From assembly GCA_041684965.1 (NCBI GenBank), contig JAWLGR010000002.1, positions 62,001 to 126,000 on the forward strand: a DNA stretch of 64,000 nt, read 5' to 3'. Under the pieces are notes generated by a model, which did not search any database, had not been told where the DNA came from, and saw only the letters and a list, made by a program, of their open reading frames with translations. Each line of letters begins with the position of its first letter. The stretch's first letter is position 1. The DNA is from Mariniphaga sp041684965. Its GTDB lineage: Bacteria > Bacteroidota > Bacteroidia > Bacteroidales > Prolixibacteraceae. Made by a program: the position numbers and the translations under genes. This document shows positions 1-9,317 of this stretch, in pieces.

Positions 1-979
1 TGTACATCTCTTCAATCGGGCCTTCGGCAGCTTCATAATTTCTGAACAGCAATTCGTATTCCAGTTCGTTGTATTCTTCAGGTTTTTTAAATGGAATGCG
101 GTTTTCAGGATGGTCAGTAAGCGTCATTCTGAAACAATAGGCCTGTATCCCGTCATCCCCATGTCCATCGATTCCTGGTCCTCCTTCAACAATAAATGGC
201 AACAGCCCACTTGAAGGATTGCCTTTTTCAATATATGGATCCACCCCGTCGATAAAATTATGGTGTATGGCGTTTCTCGAAACGGTTCCCTGAATTGTGG
301 TACTTACTTTATTGGCCTGAACACCGTTTAATGTTTCGTTGTATTCTTTATTTGATTCCCGTCCTACTCTGTAACTTATACCTGCAGTAGCCATCAAATC
401 ACCTTCATAGGTTGCATCAATAAACATTTTACCTTTAAATCGCTTCCCACTTTCCATCCGGATTTCTGTAATCCGGTTGCCATGTTTTTCAACTCCGCCG
501 GCACGATCGATTCGTTCTTTATATACCAATTCAATGGATTCGTCTGCTATCATATCATGATATACCTTCAGGGCAGCAGAGGGTTCAAAAGTCCACATGG
601 CATCCTCGCCGCTTAAGGTACGTGTCTGGCCACCGTCTTTGTATTCCTTCTTTTTCTGCCAATTCCAATTGGCCGTATCATTGTAATAGGTGTTAATGTT
701 CTGGTAAAATTCACGGGATATACCTCCGATTGCCTGCTTGTTCCCAATATCAGTTTGTCCTAACCCCCCTGTAGTTAGTCCGCCAATACGCGTAGATGGT
801 TCAATAATAATTACTGTTTTTCCCATGCGTGAACCTTGAATGGCTGCCGCAATTCCTGCAGAAGTTCCGCCATACACAACAAGATCGTATTCATCCGTGT
901 TTTGTGCCGGGGATTCGGTGCCTGCTGCTGATAGTATAATCGCCAGAATGAAGCTTAGTCCGTATTTAATCGAAACCAT
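1..979 (-). CDS. Exported FAD-dependent oxidoreductase (FAD_oxidored family), 3' end beyond window
   Basis: Reading the minus strand from an ATG at 979 gives an open frame to base 1, so the C-terminus lies outside the window. The first ~25 residues form a signal peptide (hydrophobic run ending near Ala-Gly-Thr). It is followed by YDLVVYGGTSAGIAAAIQGS, the GxGxxA/G-type dinucleotide-binding fold of the FAD_oxidored (PF12831) family. Later come the PS..RIGGLTTGGLG and FIDATYEGDLMATAG stretches, both typical of that family. Such exported flavoproteins are common in polysaccharide loci of Bacteroidota, but their substrates are mostly unknown. It is divergent from the fucose isomerase gene, with 344 bases between them. 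Family assignment is firm; function is open. Confidence 0.85.
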   Translation of the reverse strand, partial: MVSIKYGLSFILAIILSAAGTESPAQNTDEYDLVVYGGTSAGIAAAIQGSRMGKTVIIIEPSTRIGGLTTGGLGQTDIGNKQAIGGISREFYQNINTYYNDTANWNWQKKKEYKDGGQTRTLSGEDAMWTFEPSAALKVYHDMIADESIELVYKERIDRAGGVEKHGNRITEIRMESGKRFKGKMFIDATYEGDLMATAGISYRVGRESNKEYNETLNGVQANKVSTTIQGTVSRNAIHHNFIDGVDPYIEKGNPSSGLLPFIVEGGPGIDGHGDDGIQAYCFRMTLTDHPENRIPFKKPEEYNELEYELLFRNYEAAEGPIEEMY

Positions 980-1323
980 ATTTATATCAATTCATTAATT
1001 TTATTTGACATCGTTTCTTGCAATTGAATTTTAACGGTTCAATGAGCCAGGAAATATGATTTTTCAGGAAAATTCACTATTCAGTATTCCTCTTTACTGC
1101 TGATGGCTAAGATATATCATAATGTCTGTAAAATCAAAATCCCGTTAATAAAAAGCATAAAATGTGATATAACATTTTTCTTCTTTCAAATTTATTTCTA
1201 AATTGCAGCACAGTTCAGCACAGTTGCTGTAACCGTTAATGTAAACCTTAGAGTACTGGTAATCAGTTCAATAATGTAGGAATGTATTTTTTGAATAATT
1301 TTTAATATAAAATAATCAGGAGA
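980..1323. other. Divergent intergenic region with promoters of both flanking genes
   Basis: AT-rich, no credible ORF. It must carry the promoters for the minus-strand oxidoreductase and the plus-strand fucose operon. The only structured element I see is the repeat pair at 1206-1229, described separately. A run TATTTTTTG near 1284 resembles the Bacteroidota -7 box TAnnTTTG with one extra T. Confidence 0.5.
1206..1229. promoter_or_regulatory. Tandem 10-bp repeat with embedded inverted repeat, candidate regulator site
   Basis: The decamer CAGCACAGTT occurs twice head to tail (1206-1215 and 1216-1225). The second copy also forms a perfect inverted repeat CAGCA-cagt-TGCTG (1216-1229). It sits ~95 bases before fucI. 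The position and dyad symmetry suit an operator for the GntR protein encoded at the end of the operon, but this is inference from position only. Confidence 0.3.
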
Positions 1324-3105
1324 ATGGCTAACAGATTAATCGGAAGGCTACCCAAAGTAGGCATCAGGCCCGTTATTGACGGACGTGAGCGGGGTGTTCG
1401 CGAGTCTTTGGAAGTACAGACAATGAATATGGCAAAAGCTGCCGCTGCATTAATTGAAGAAAATCTTCGCTTTCCGGGGGGAGAGAAGGTGGAGTGTGTA
1501 GTTTCGGAAACTACGATTGGCGGAGTTGCAGAGGCTGCTCTTTGTGCCGATCAGTTTGAACGGGAAGGAGTAGGGGTTTCTTTAACTGTAACTCCCTGCT
1601 GGTGTTACGGCACTGAAGTGATGGATTCCAATCCCCTGATCCCAAAAGCAGTTTGGGGATTTAACGGGACAGAGCGTCCGGGGGCAGTATACCTGGCTGC
1701 AGCGTTGGCAGGTTACACTCAGAAAGGATTACCGGCTTTTGGAATTTACGGGCGTGATGTTCAGGATGCGGGCGACGAAACTATTCCGGAAGATGTTAAG
1801 GAAAAAGTCCTGCGTTTTGTTAAATCTGCTCTGGCTGTTGCACAGATGAAAGGAAAATCTTACCTGTCGTTGGGATATACCTCTATGGGCATTGCCGGTT
1901 CAATGGTGAATCCGGATTTTTTCCAGGATTACCTTGGCATGCGGACGGAATTTGTTGACATGGTAGAAGTAAAACGCAGGCTCGATGAGGAAATCTATGA
2001 TAAGGAAGAATATACAAAAGCACTTGCCTGGACCCGGGAAAATTGTATAGAAGGAGAAGACAGAAATGCTTCCGAAAATCAGAGTGATCGGGAACGCAAG
2101 GACTGGGAATGGGAGGTTGTAGTGAAAATGACCCTTATTTTCAGGGATTTAATGATTGGTAATTCAAAACTTAAAGAAGCTGGTTTTGGAGAGGAAGCCT
2201 TAGGAAGGAATGCTATTGCCGGTGGTTTCCAGGGGCAACGCCAATGGACCGACTACTACCCGAATGGTGATTTCCCGGAAGTGATGCTTAATACATCCTT
2301 CGACTGGAACGGTATACGTGAAGCATTCGTGTTTGCAACAGAAAATGACAGTCTGAATGCAGTTCCGATGCTGTTTGGCCACCTGTTGACAGGAACGGCA
2401 CAGATATTTTCGGATGTGCGGACCTACTGGAGCCCAGAAGCTGTAAAACGGGTCACGGGAAAGGAATTAACCGGTTTAGCTGAAGGGGGGATTATTCATC
2501 TTATCAATTCAGGGGCAACTACAATGGATGCAACGGCTCAGCAGTTGGATTCAGAAGGCCGACCTGTTATGAAACCTTTCTGGGATATAACAGATGACGA
2601 TTTGGAAAGATGCCTGAAGAACACCCGGTTTTGCCCTGCCAATAAGGGATATTTCAGGGGTGGCGGCTATTCAAGCCAGTTTAAAACTGCCGGGCAAATG
2701 CCTGTTACCATGTCACGGGTAAACCTGGTAAAAGGTCTTGGGCCAGTGTTACAGATAGCTGAAGGATATACAGTTGATATCGAAGACGGCATTCATGAAG
2801 TTCTTGATCGCCGCACTGATCCTACCTGGCCCACTACATGGTTTGTCCCAAAAATTACAGGCAGGGGCGCATTCAATGATGTATATTCTGTAATGGCCAA
2901 TTGGGGTGCCAATCACGGAGCCATCAGCTATGGGCACATCGGTGCTGATTTGATTACTCTGGCATCGATGCTTCGGATACCTGTCAGCATGCACAATGTT
3001 GATGAAGAATCTATTTTCCGGCCCAGTGCATGGAATGCATTTGGAGAAGAAAAAGAAGGGTCGGATTACCGTGCATGCAGTAATTATGGTCCGCTTTACA
3101 AGTAA
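1324..3105 (+). CDS. fucI: L-fucose isomerase
   Basis: 593 residues, close to the ~591 of the Escherichia coli enzyme. It converts L-fucose to L-fuculose in the cytoplasm, the first step of fucose catabolism, using Mn2+. The N-terminus (KVGIRPVIDGRERGVRESLE) is the family signature. The ATENDSLNA segment supplies the catalytic/metal Glu and the C-terminal GANHGAISYGHIGADLI supplies the metal-binding His. It is the first gene of a three-gene plus-strand unit with a lipoprotein and a GntR regulator. No fuculokinase or fuculose-1-phosphate aldolase gene is in the window, so the later steps must be encoded elsewhere. Some FucI enzymes also act on D-arabinose. Confidence 0.95.
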   Translation: MANRLIGRLPKVGIRPVIDGRERGVRESLEVQTMNMAKAAAALIEENLRFPGGEKVECVVSETTIGGVAEAALCADQFEREGVGVSLTVTPCWCYGTEVMDSNPLIPKAVWGFNGTERPGAVYLAAALAGYTQKGLPAFGIYGRDVQDAGDETIPEDVKEKVLRFVKSALAVAQMKGKSYLSLGYTSMGIAGSMVNPDFFQDYLGMRTEFVDMVEVKRRLDEEIYDKEEYTKALAWTRENCIEGEDRNASENQSDRERKDWEWEVVVKMTLIFRDLMIGNSKLKEAGFGEEALGRNAIAGGFQGQRQWTDYYPNGDFPEVMLNTSFDWNGIREAFVFATENDSLNAVPMLFGHLLTGTAQIFSDVRTYWSPEAVKRVTGKELTGLAEGGIIHLINSGATTMDATAQQLDSEGRPVMKPFWDITDDDLERCLKNTRFCPANKGYFRGGGYSSQFKTAGQMPVTMSRVNLVKGLGPVLQIAEGYTVDIEDGIHEVLDRRTDPTWPTTWFVPKITGRGAFNDVYSVMANWGANHGAISYGHIGADLITLASMLRIPVSMHNVDEESIFRPSAWNAFGEEKEGSDYRACSNYGPLYK

Positions 3106-3123
3106 TAAATGATTAAGAAGAAC

Positions 3124-3156
3124 ATCCGGAGAGGCGATTTTAATTTCTTTCCGGAT
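3124..3156 (+). terminator. Weak hairpin after fucI
   Basis: Seven-base inverted repeat ATCCGGA (3124-3130) / TCCGGAT (3150-3156), with a 19-base loop and a T-rich tail. It lies between the fucI stop and the lipoprotein start. It may be a partial terminator or an mRNA-stability element that lowers expression of the two downstream genes. Confidence 0.35.
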
Positions 3157-3176
3157 TTCTTTTATTGATGTGAAAG

Positions 3177-4490
3177 ATGCATGCTGTAAAAAGATTGCTT
3201 TCAATTTGTGAATCCCGGAGGAGATGGGAAATAAAAATTACTCTGGTTTTAATCCTGTTTTTGCAGTCGTGCGTTGATTCCGGCTCAAAAAAAGGAAAAT
3301 TAGAAGAAAAACAGGTAGTAGTTGAAATTACTGAAGAAAACGATCCGATGGAAAATTACGAAACAGGTACCTATGGGTACGATTTAGAGTTATTGAAAAA
3401 ATATACCGATCCTGTTGAATTAAAAAATGGGGATTCCCGGCTTGTACTCTCATTAAAATATCAGGGCAGGATAATGACGAGTTCTTCAGATGGTAATAAT
3501 GGCAGAAGCTATGGATGGATAAATCATGAATTGATAGAGTCGGGAAAAGTGCTGGAGCAGTTTAATCCTGTAGGAGGAGAAGAACGGTTTTGGCTCGGAC
3601 CTGAAGGAGGTCAGTATTCATTGTTTTTTAAACCGGGTAGTTCTTTTGATTTCGAAAACTGGTCTGTGCCGGCATGTATTGATACGGAGCCATTCATAAT
3701 GTACCTGGCTACAGATTCTTCAGCTGTTTTTACCCAAACAATGAAAGTGAAGAATTTCAGCAATTTTGAATTTCAATTCGATGTAACACGGAAAGTTGAA
3801 CTGCTGGGTGCTGATCAGATATCGAAAAAGTTGAAAGTTTCCCTGACTGATAATGTTAAATGGGTAGGATATGAAACTACCAACATCATCAGGAATACAG
3901 GCAGACAACCATGGAGAAAAGAAACCGGGTTGATTTCCATTTGGTTATTGGGCATGTTTAAGCCTTCGCCGTCTGTAACAATGATTATTCCTTTCAAACA
4001 GGATGTTCAGGCAGAATACAGCTTTAAAGACGATTATTTTGGTAAAATACCTGAGAACAGATTGAAAGTTGTTGATGACATTCTATATTTTAAAGGGGAT
4101 GGAAAGCAACGCGGCAAGGTAGGTATACCACCGGAAACTGCTTTGCCGTTAATAGGGAGCTACGATTCAGGGAACAAAATCCTGACAATAGTAAAAGCTG
4201 ATATCTCAGAGGAGGGTGCAGGTTATGTAAATTCTGCATGGGAGTATCAGGAAAATCCGTACCAGGGCGATGCAATCAATGCATATAACGACGGGCCTTT
4301 GGAGAATGGAAGCCAACTTGGTCCCTTTTATGAATTGGAATCTTCCTCGCCTGGTTTGGAACTGGAATGTGATTCTTCTGCAACCTACATTCAGTCTACC
4401 TATCATTTTGAAGGTCCGGAAGCTGAATTAAATGTTCTTTGTCAACAAATTTTCAATGTTTCACTGGATGAAATTAAAACTGTTTTCTAG
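3177..4490 (+). CDS. Lipoprotein of the fucose operon (DUF6786-like)
   Basis: 437 residues. A basic N-terminus and hydrophobic run end in FLQSC, a lipobox, so it should be a lipid-anchored envelope protein. The rest is beta-rich, with the conserved-looking segment GGEERFWLGPEGGQYSLFF. I associate this with the DUF6786 family, which resembles aldose-epimerase-like sandwiches; that is recall, not a search. It lies 71 bases after fucI, and its stop codon overlaps the next gene's start by one base, so it is clearly part of the same transcript. The context suggests sugar binding or mutarotation of fucose, but no catalytic residues can be named. No better in-frame ATG exists between this start and the lipobox. 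Confidence 0.75.
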   Translation: MHAVKRLLSICESRRRWEIKITLVLILFLQSCVDSGSKKGKLEEKQVVVEITEENDPMENYETGTYGYDLELLKKYTDPVELKNGDSRLVLSLKYQGRIMTSSSDGNNGRSYGWINHELIESGKVLEQFNPVGGEERFWLGPEGGQYSLFFKPGSSFDFENWSVPACIDTEPFIMYLATDSSAVFTQTMKVKNFSNFEFQFDVTRKVELLGADQISKKLKVSLTDNVKWVGYETTNIIRNTGRQPWRKETGLISIWLLGMFKPSPSVTMIIPFKQDVQAEYSFKDDYFGKIPENRLKVVDDILYFKGDGKQRGKVGIPPETALPLIGSYDSGNKILTIVKADISEEGAGYVNSAWEYQENPYQGDAINAYNDGPLENGSQLGPFYELESSSPGLELECDSSATYIQSTYHFEGPEAELNVLCQQIFNVSLDEIKTVF

Positions 4491-5488
4491 TGCAGGAATC
4501 ATTTTTCAAAATACCGGAAAAAGCTGGTCAGACCAAAGTTCAGCAGCTTGTATATGCAATTTCTGAGGCTATAGTAAGCAGGCAACTTCAGAAAGGAAAA
4601 GTACTTCCATCTATTAATGAGCTAAGCACTCAATGCGGATTTTCACGCGATACGGTTTTTAAAGCATATAAAATTCTCAAAAGCAGAAACCTGATTGATT
4701 CAGCGCCTACCAGGGGATACTATGTAACCGGAGGTACTTTCAATGTGTTTATGTTGCTCGATGATTTTAGTGCCTTTAAAGAGCAGTTGTACCAGTCTTT
4801 CAGAGCCAATCTTCCTGAAGCTTATTCAGTGGATTTACTTTTTCACCATTACAACCACGATGTATTCAACCAGCTTATTCAAAACAGTATTGGCCGGTAT
4901 AGTTTTTATATAGTTATGAACATTGACCACAAAGGAGTGGAACCGGTTTTAGAGAAGCTGGATGCTGAAAAATTGCTTATTCTCGATATGGGCAGGCCTG
5001 CAACTGAGAACATCAGTTTTGTGGTTCAGGATTTTGATCAGGCTGTGGAAAATTGCCTGGAGAACGGGTGGGAGTTGTTAAAAAAATACCACGAACTCAT
5101 TTTGGTTTACGATAAGAATGAAACTCCTCATCCATTAGAGACTGCTGATGCCGTTCAACGGTTTTGCAAAAAGCAAGGAATGAGGTTCAAAAAAATAAAG
5201 AGAGCAAAAGATTCAGATGTTAATTATGGAGAATGTTGGTTTGCAATCAGGGATTCCGACCTGGTGGAGATCATTAAAAAATGCCGGGTTAAGGGGCTTC
5301 AGGCAGGAAAAGACATAGGTATACTCTCCTTCAATGATACACCCATGAAACAAATAGTTGGTGATGGCATTTCAGTAATCTCAACCAGTTTTAAACAGAT
5401 GGGTTTGCTTGCTTCCACGTTCATAAAGAGCAGACAGAAAATAAGAAAAGTACTTCCGACTTCTTTAATTATCAGGGGATCCATATAG
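4490..5488 (+). CDS. GntR-family regulator with sugar-sensor domain, fucose-operon type (FucR-like)
   Basis: 332 residues. Residues ~10-80 form a GntR winged helix-turn-helix (VLPSINELSTQCGFSRDTVF). The rest (from about residue 85) is a periplasmic-binding-protein/LacI-like sensor, ending in DIGILSFNDTPMKQIV and an ISTSFKQMG segment typical of LacI-type effectors. This architecture matches FucR of Bacteroides, which controls fucI and its neighbours in response to L-fucose. The start is GTG, formed from the last base of the upstream stop (TAG/GTG overlap by one base), which implies translational coupling to the lipoprotein. The fucose effector is inferred from context. Confidence 0.85.
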   Translation: MQESFFKIPEKAGQTKVQQLVYAISEAIVSRQLQKGKVLPSINELSTQCGFSRDTVFKAYKILKSRNLIDSAPTRGYYVTGGTFNVFMLLDDFSAFKEQLYQSFRANLPEAYSVDLLFHHYNHDVFNQLIQNSIGRYSFYIVMNIDHKGVEPVLEKLDAEKLLILDMGRPATENISFVVQDFDQAVENCLENGWELLKKYHELILVYDKNETPHPLETADAVQRFCKKQGMRFKKIKRAKDSDVNYGECWFAIRDSDLVEIIKKCRVKGLQAGKDIGILSFNDTPMKQIVGDGISVISTSFKQMGLLASTFIKSRQKIRKVLPTSLIIRGSI

Positions 5489-5605
5489 ATGAAATTATTT
5501 AGTGAAAGCAGGTATTGAATAGAATCACTGAATTTACTCAATAACGGGCAGCATAGATATGGACTTGATACAATTAATTTTGGAAGCAGGATAAATACAT
5601 TTTGT

Positions 5606-6730
5606 TCATGAATTGTGTTTTTTACTTTTTCCCCTGATTTTTTTTATCAGATTTAATATTGGTTTTGAGTAATTAATTTTATGTCTTCCTAAACCCCTGC
5701 TGCTAAGCAGATATGAATAGGGTTGCAATGGTTCAACATAATTCATAATGATTTTCATTACGGCGATAAAAGGAATAATAACCAGCATTCCAGGTAAACC
5801 CCAAATCATGTTTCCTATTAAAAGGCCGATAATAACGGTAAGAGCATTTAATCTTACATTTCCTCCAACCACATTCGGGGTGATGACATTGTTTTCAAGA
5901 AACTGAACTATAATAAACATAAAAACCACCTTCAATGCTGTGCTAAATGGGTCTTCCAGTGCAATCAGCACATAAAATAGAGGAATTAACGCACCAATTA
6001 ATGTACCGAAGTAAGGAATCAGATTTAGTATGGCGGCTGCTACACCCAAAACTATGGCATGAGGTACCCCGATTATCATTAATCCGGTTGAATTTAAGAC
6101 GGCAAGTATCATAACCACTCCCAACACGCCCCCTAAGTATTTTGTAGTTACCGCTGTTATATCGCGTAATATTCTGACAGCTTTTTTCTTCCTTTTTCGA
6201 CCCACTACTCTAAAAACGAAGTATGCTGTTTTTGTACGGTAGTATAAGAGGAAAAATACAAACACCGGTAAAATTCCTATCTGGAAAATTGTAGTGGTGG
6301 TAGTAGAGAAAATATTTGTTTCTCCGCTTCTTCCTGATATGAGGCTATTAAACATGGAATCAATGTAGTAGTCCATTGTTCTCATGTTAACTCCAAATTT
6401 TTTTTCGATTTTTTCCTCGGGAGATCCCGTTTCCTCAATCAGTTTAGCCTTAATTTCGTTTATATCAATTTGAATATTGGAAATCTGGACAGCGAAAAAA
6501 AACGTTACTGCACCTATCAGGGCCATTGAAAACAAAATTACGATTAGTATCGATAAGGATCGGTGCAGGCCTGCCAGTTCCAGGCGCCAGGCAACTGGGT
6601 ATAGGAGATAGGAAAATAATGCTCCAAAAGCAAGTGGCAATAAAATATGTTTGGCAATAATTAAGAAATAAATGAAAGCCCATAGAATAAAAATCAAACT
6701 GGCGGCTTTGATCAAACTATCTTTATTCAT
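5606..6730 (-). CDS. AI-2E family membrane permease
   Basis: 374 residues with about eight hydrophobic segments: two at the N-terminus, then a soluble loop (~residues 80-140), then a membrane cluster containing ILNLIPYFGTLIGALIPL and NNVITPNVVGGNVRLNALTV, the hallmarks of the AI-2E transporter family (PF01594). Members export small molecules or exchange ions across the inner membrane. An autoinducer-2 role is proven for only a few. It is a single minus-strand gene, convergent with the fucose operon and divergent from the stress cassette. Confidence 0.9.
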   Translation of the reverse strand: MNKDSLIKAASLIFILWAFIYFLIIAKHILLPLAFGALFSYLLYPVAWRLELAGLHRSLSILIVILFSMALIGAVTFFFAVQISNIQIDINEIKAKLIEETGSPEEKIEKKFGVNMRTMDYYIDSMFNSLISGRSGETNIFSTTTTTIFQIGILPVFVFFLLYYRTKTAYFVFRVVGRKRKKKAVRILRDITAVTTKYLGGVLGVVMILAVLNSTGLMIIGVPHAIVLGVAAAILNLIPYFGTLIGALIPLFYVLIALEDPFSTALKVVFMFIIVQFLENNVITPNVVGGNVRLNALTVIIGLLIGNMIWGLPGMLVIIPFIAVMKIIMNYVEPLQPYSYLLSSRGLGRHKINYSKPILNLIKKIRGKSKKHNS

Positions 6731-7123
6731 TTTACTGATGGAATTTTTAGATACGATGAAAAAATTATGCCACTCTAATTAGTACAAGTGGTTCTTCGAT
6801 TTTAATTTAACTTTTATTGTCGTTAACTAATGTGTTGTTGCGGTTTCTGTGTTCATTAACTGTTCATCAAAGTCCTGGTTAAGATTAGCCTGGTAAGATG
6901 ATTTTATTAGAACTTTTGTGGAGAAGTTATCGAATCTGAGGAATTTTATACACACATTCCCCACAAGCTTCCGGAAGTTTTGAGCGATGGTAATTGGTTG
7001 GCTGTATTAATATGTTTTGAATCAATAGAGTACAGCTTATTATATAAAGTATAAATTTTCTGGCAAGATTTTTAAATGAAATTTTAATGAATTTCGTGAC
7101 ATTTTTGATAATTATTTTTAGAT
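6731..7123. other. Intergenic region, promoters only
   Basis: 393 bases between the divergent AI-2E permease and DUF2383 genes. AT-rich. I see no RNA gene, no convincing ORF and no strong hairpin. It should hold the promoters of both genes. Confidence 0.5.
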
Positions 7124-7564
7124 ATGGATAAAACAAAATTAGGGAAACCATTACAGGATATAGTTGATATTTGTAATGACAGCGTGGAAGGTTATGAAAC
7201 AGCTGCCGGGGAAATTGAAGATGACAGTATTAAAACTTTATTTTTACGGTTATCACAGCAACGCAGAGGTTTCATTGAAGAGATAAAAAATGAAGCACAT
7301 AAACTGGGAATTGAGCTGGATAATTCGGGTTCTTCCAAGGGTTTTTTTTACCGTACATGGCTTGCCACAAAAGCTGCTTTTAGCAGCGATTCGAAAGAAA
7401 AAATAATTAAGGAAGCCATGGATGGTGAGAAAAGAGCGGTTGATGAATATCATAAGGTATTTGCCAATCAGGAAGTCCCTGCATACATGCTTGACATATT
7501 AAAGGAACAGGAGCATCTTATAAAAGTGGCAATTCATCAGTTGAATGGACTTTTTTCTGAATAG
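7124..7564 (+). CDS. PA2169/DUF2383 four-helix-bundle protein
   Basis: 146 residues, highly helical, with two repeats of a ferritin-like helical pair: ICNDSVEGYETAAGEIED near the start and EKRAVDEYHKVFANQEVP near the end. This is the pattern of the PA2169/DUF2383 family, small cytoplasmic ferritin-like proteins usually found among stress genes. No complete di-iron site (paired ExxH) is obvious, so metal binding is uncertain. It is the first gene of a plus-strand set with the PfpI-like and topoisomerase IB genes (52 and 45 bases apart). Confidence 0.85.
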   Translation: MDKTKLGKPLQDIVDICNDSVEGYETAAGEIEDDSIKTLFLRLSQQRRGFIEEIKNEAHKLGIELDNSGSSKGFFYRTWLATKAAFSSDSKEKIIKEAMDGEKRAVDEYHKVFANQEVPAYMLDILKEQEHLIKVAIHQLNGLFSE

Positions 7565-7616
7565 ATTTGGCTCTGTTGTGTGTTTTTTTTTATTGGTAAA
7601 TTGAAAAAAGGAAATT

Positions 7617-8159
7617 ATGGGAAAACTTGATGGAAGAAAAATTGCCATATTGGCTACGAACGGATTTGAGGAATCGGAACTTTTTGAACCCAAAAAAGCG
7701 CTTGAAGAAAGCGGCGCTGAAGTAGTAATAGTGGCACCGGAATCAGGTAAAATTAAAGCATGGAATCATGGTAACTGGAGCAGGGAAATTGACGTAAATG
7801 TCCTTGTCGATGATGCAAGAGTCGATGATTACGATGCACTTCTGTTGCCCGGAGGTGTCATTAATCCTGATAAGCTTCGCAGGAATAAAAAAGCAGTCGA
7901 TTTTGTATCTTCTTTTTTTGATAAGAACAAAATGGTTGCATCCATTTGTCATGGCCCTCAAATGTTGATAGAAGCTGAGGTCGTCAAGGGCCGCACCCTG
8001 ACTTCATTTTTTTCAATAATGAAGGATTTGCAAAATGCAGGTGCTAATTGGGTAGATAAGGAAGTGGTGGTCGATAGCGGTTTAATAACATCTAGAAATC
8101 CGGGAGATCTGGAAGCTTTTAATAAAACAATTATCGAAAAGTTTGCAGAAATTAATTAG
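7617..8159 (+). CDS. Type 1 glutamine amidotransferase, DJ-1/PfpI family
   Basis: 180 residues. The family's nucleophile elbow is present as ASICHGPQ (Cys111-His112), with the conserved acidic residue of NGFEESEL (Glu18) near the N-terminus. PfpI/YhbO-type proteins are reported as proteases, chaperones or deglycases that repair glycated proteins and DNA. The exact activity here cannot be told. It lies between the DUF2383 and topoisomerase IB genes and a ribosome-binding AAGGAAA precedes the ATG. The context supports a stress-protection role. Confidence 0.9.
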   Translation: MGKLDGRKIAILATNGFEESELFEPKKALEESGAEVVIVAPESGKIKAWNHGNWSREIDVNVLVDDARVDDYDALLLPGGVINPDKLRRNKKAVDFVSSFFDKNKMVASICHGPQMLIEAEVVKGRTLTSFFSIMKDLQNAGANWVDKEVVVDSGLITSRNPGDLEAFNKTIIEKFAEIN

Positions 8160-8204
8160 GAATCTCATTCCGGGGATTTTGTATTTTATGCAGTTCAACA
8201 GACT

Positions 8205-9212
8205 ATGGAAAAAATTCAGGCCCCTGGTTCGCTGGTATATGTCAACGACAGTATGGAAGGATTTTGCCGTTCGGGGGAAAGTCCTGATTTTATCTATACC
8301 GATAAGGAAGGAAACGAAATTACGGATGAAAAAATTCTGAAACGGATATCCGGTATGGTAATTCCACCTGATTGGCGGGATGTTTGGATTTGCAAAAAAG
8401 CAATGGGACACATACAGGCAACAGGACGCGATTCAAAAGGCAGAAAACAATATATTTATCATAAGCATTGGAGCGTTCATCTTGGAAGAAGAAAATATGA
8501 AAACCTGAAAGCATTTGGTGAGCAACTGCCGTATATCAGGCAGCAGGTTAATTCTGATCTGCGAAAACGGAACTGGAGTAAGAGAAAAATTACCGCTCTT
8601 GCAGTTAAACTGATGGAAGGATCTTACCTGCGTGTTGGAAATAAAATGTACCAGAAAATGAACGGAACATTTGGGCTTACCACTTTAAGGCGGAAGCATT
8701 TAAAAGAAGATGAAAAAAACCTGTTGCTGCAATTCAAAGCCAAGAGCGGTAAGCTGATGAAAGTAAAGATTAGTCATCCTACTCTAAAAAAGCAACTTAA
8801 GCAATGTTCAGAGCTTCCTGGCCATGAATTGTTCAGATACGAAGAAGAAAAAAAATTTATACCCCTTAATTCTGCTGATATAAATGAATACCTTCGGGAA
8901 ATATCAGGGGCAGATATTTCTTCAAAAGATTTCAGAACCTGGGGAGGGACAGTGCTAACTGTCAAATTCGAACAACTGGCCCGTCAGATTTGTGAAGACA
9001 ATCCACGAAAAAAATTGGAAACTACTCTTATAAAGCTAGTAGCTATGGAATTAAACAATACGGTTTCTGTTTGCCGCAAGTATTATATTCATCCAAAGGT
9101 GCTTAAAACAGTAGTAAGTGGTAAAACCGGACATTATATGCCTGAGAATAAAGAGCCAGATAAATGGTACAGCAGGCATGAGCTGATAGTCTTGAAAATA
9201 ATCAGCGATTAA
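8205..9212 (+). CDS. DNA topoisomerase IB (poxvirus type)
   Basis: 335 residues, the usual size for bacterial type IB enzymes, which relax supercoils through a 3'-phosphotyrosine without ATP. The N-terminal beta domain has GMVIPPDWRDVWIC and HIQATGRDSKGRKQYIYH. The catalytic residues are visible: Arg143 in SYLRVGN, Lys183 in AKSGK, Arg244 in KDFRTWGGT and the nucleophile Tyr294 in CRKYYIHP. The viral active-site His is Asn285 (LNNT), as in Deinococcus-type bacterial enzymes. It follows the PfpI gene by 45 bases and a bidirectional hairpin follows it. Bacteroidota often carry it beside stress genes. Confidence 0.95.
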   Translation: MEKIQAPGSLVYVNDSMEGFCRSGESPDFIYTDKEGNEITDEKILKRISGMVIPPDWRDVWICKKAMGHIQATGRDSKGRKQYIYHKHWSVHLGRRKYENLKAFGEQLPYIRQQVNSDLRKRNWSKRKITALAVKLMEGSYLRVGNKMYQKMNGTFGLTTLRRKHLKEDEKNLLLQFKAKSGKLMKVKISHPTLKKQLKQCSELPGHELFRYEEEKKFIPLNSADINEYLREISGADISSKDFRTWGGTVLTVKFEQLARQICEDNPRKKLETTLIKLVAMELNNTVSVCRKYYIHPKVLKTVVSGKTGHYMPENKEPDKWYSRHELIVLKIISD

Positions 9213-9257
9213 CATTTTATTTCCTTATGTCATCGATTTTCTACACATGAAAAGAAT

Positions 9258-9287
9258 TCCAATCACCGGCTATTGCCGGCAATTGGA
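9258..9287. terminator. Bidirectional hairpin between convergent genes
   Basis: The two-part stem TCCAAT-ca-CCGGC, loop tatt, GCCGG-ca-ATTGGA gives 11 paired bases with a symmetric 2x2 internal loop. It lies between the topoisomerase gene and the convergent small membrane protein gene. A T6 run follows about 22 bases later on the plus strand, so intrinsic termination is likely but not textbook. Confidence 0.6.
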
Positions 9288-9317
9288 GATTCATACAGTC
9301 ATATTCAGGATTTTTTC

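Noticed and set aside
5606..6730. Quorum-sensing autoinducer-2 exporter
   Set aside because: The family name suggests it, but most members have other or unknown substrates and no LuxS gene is in the window.
6956..6966. ATTCCCCACAA here and its reverse complement at 10651-10661, on either side of the stress cassette
   Set aside because: Only 11 bases are shared and the flanks differ; in two AT-rich gaps this can arise by chance. Not enough to claim an inverted repeat or attachment site.
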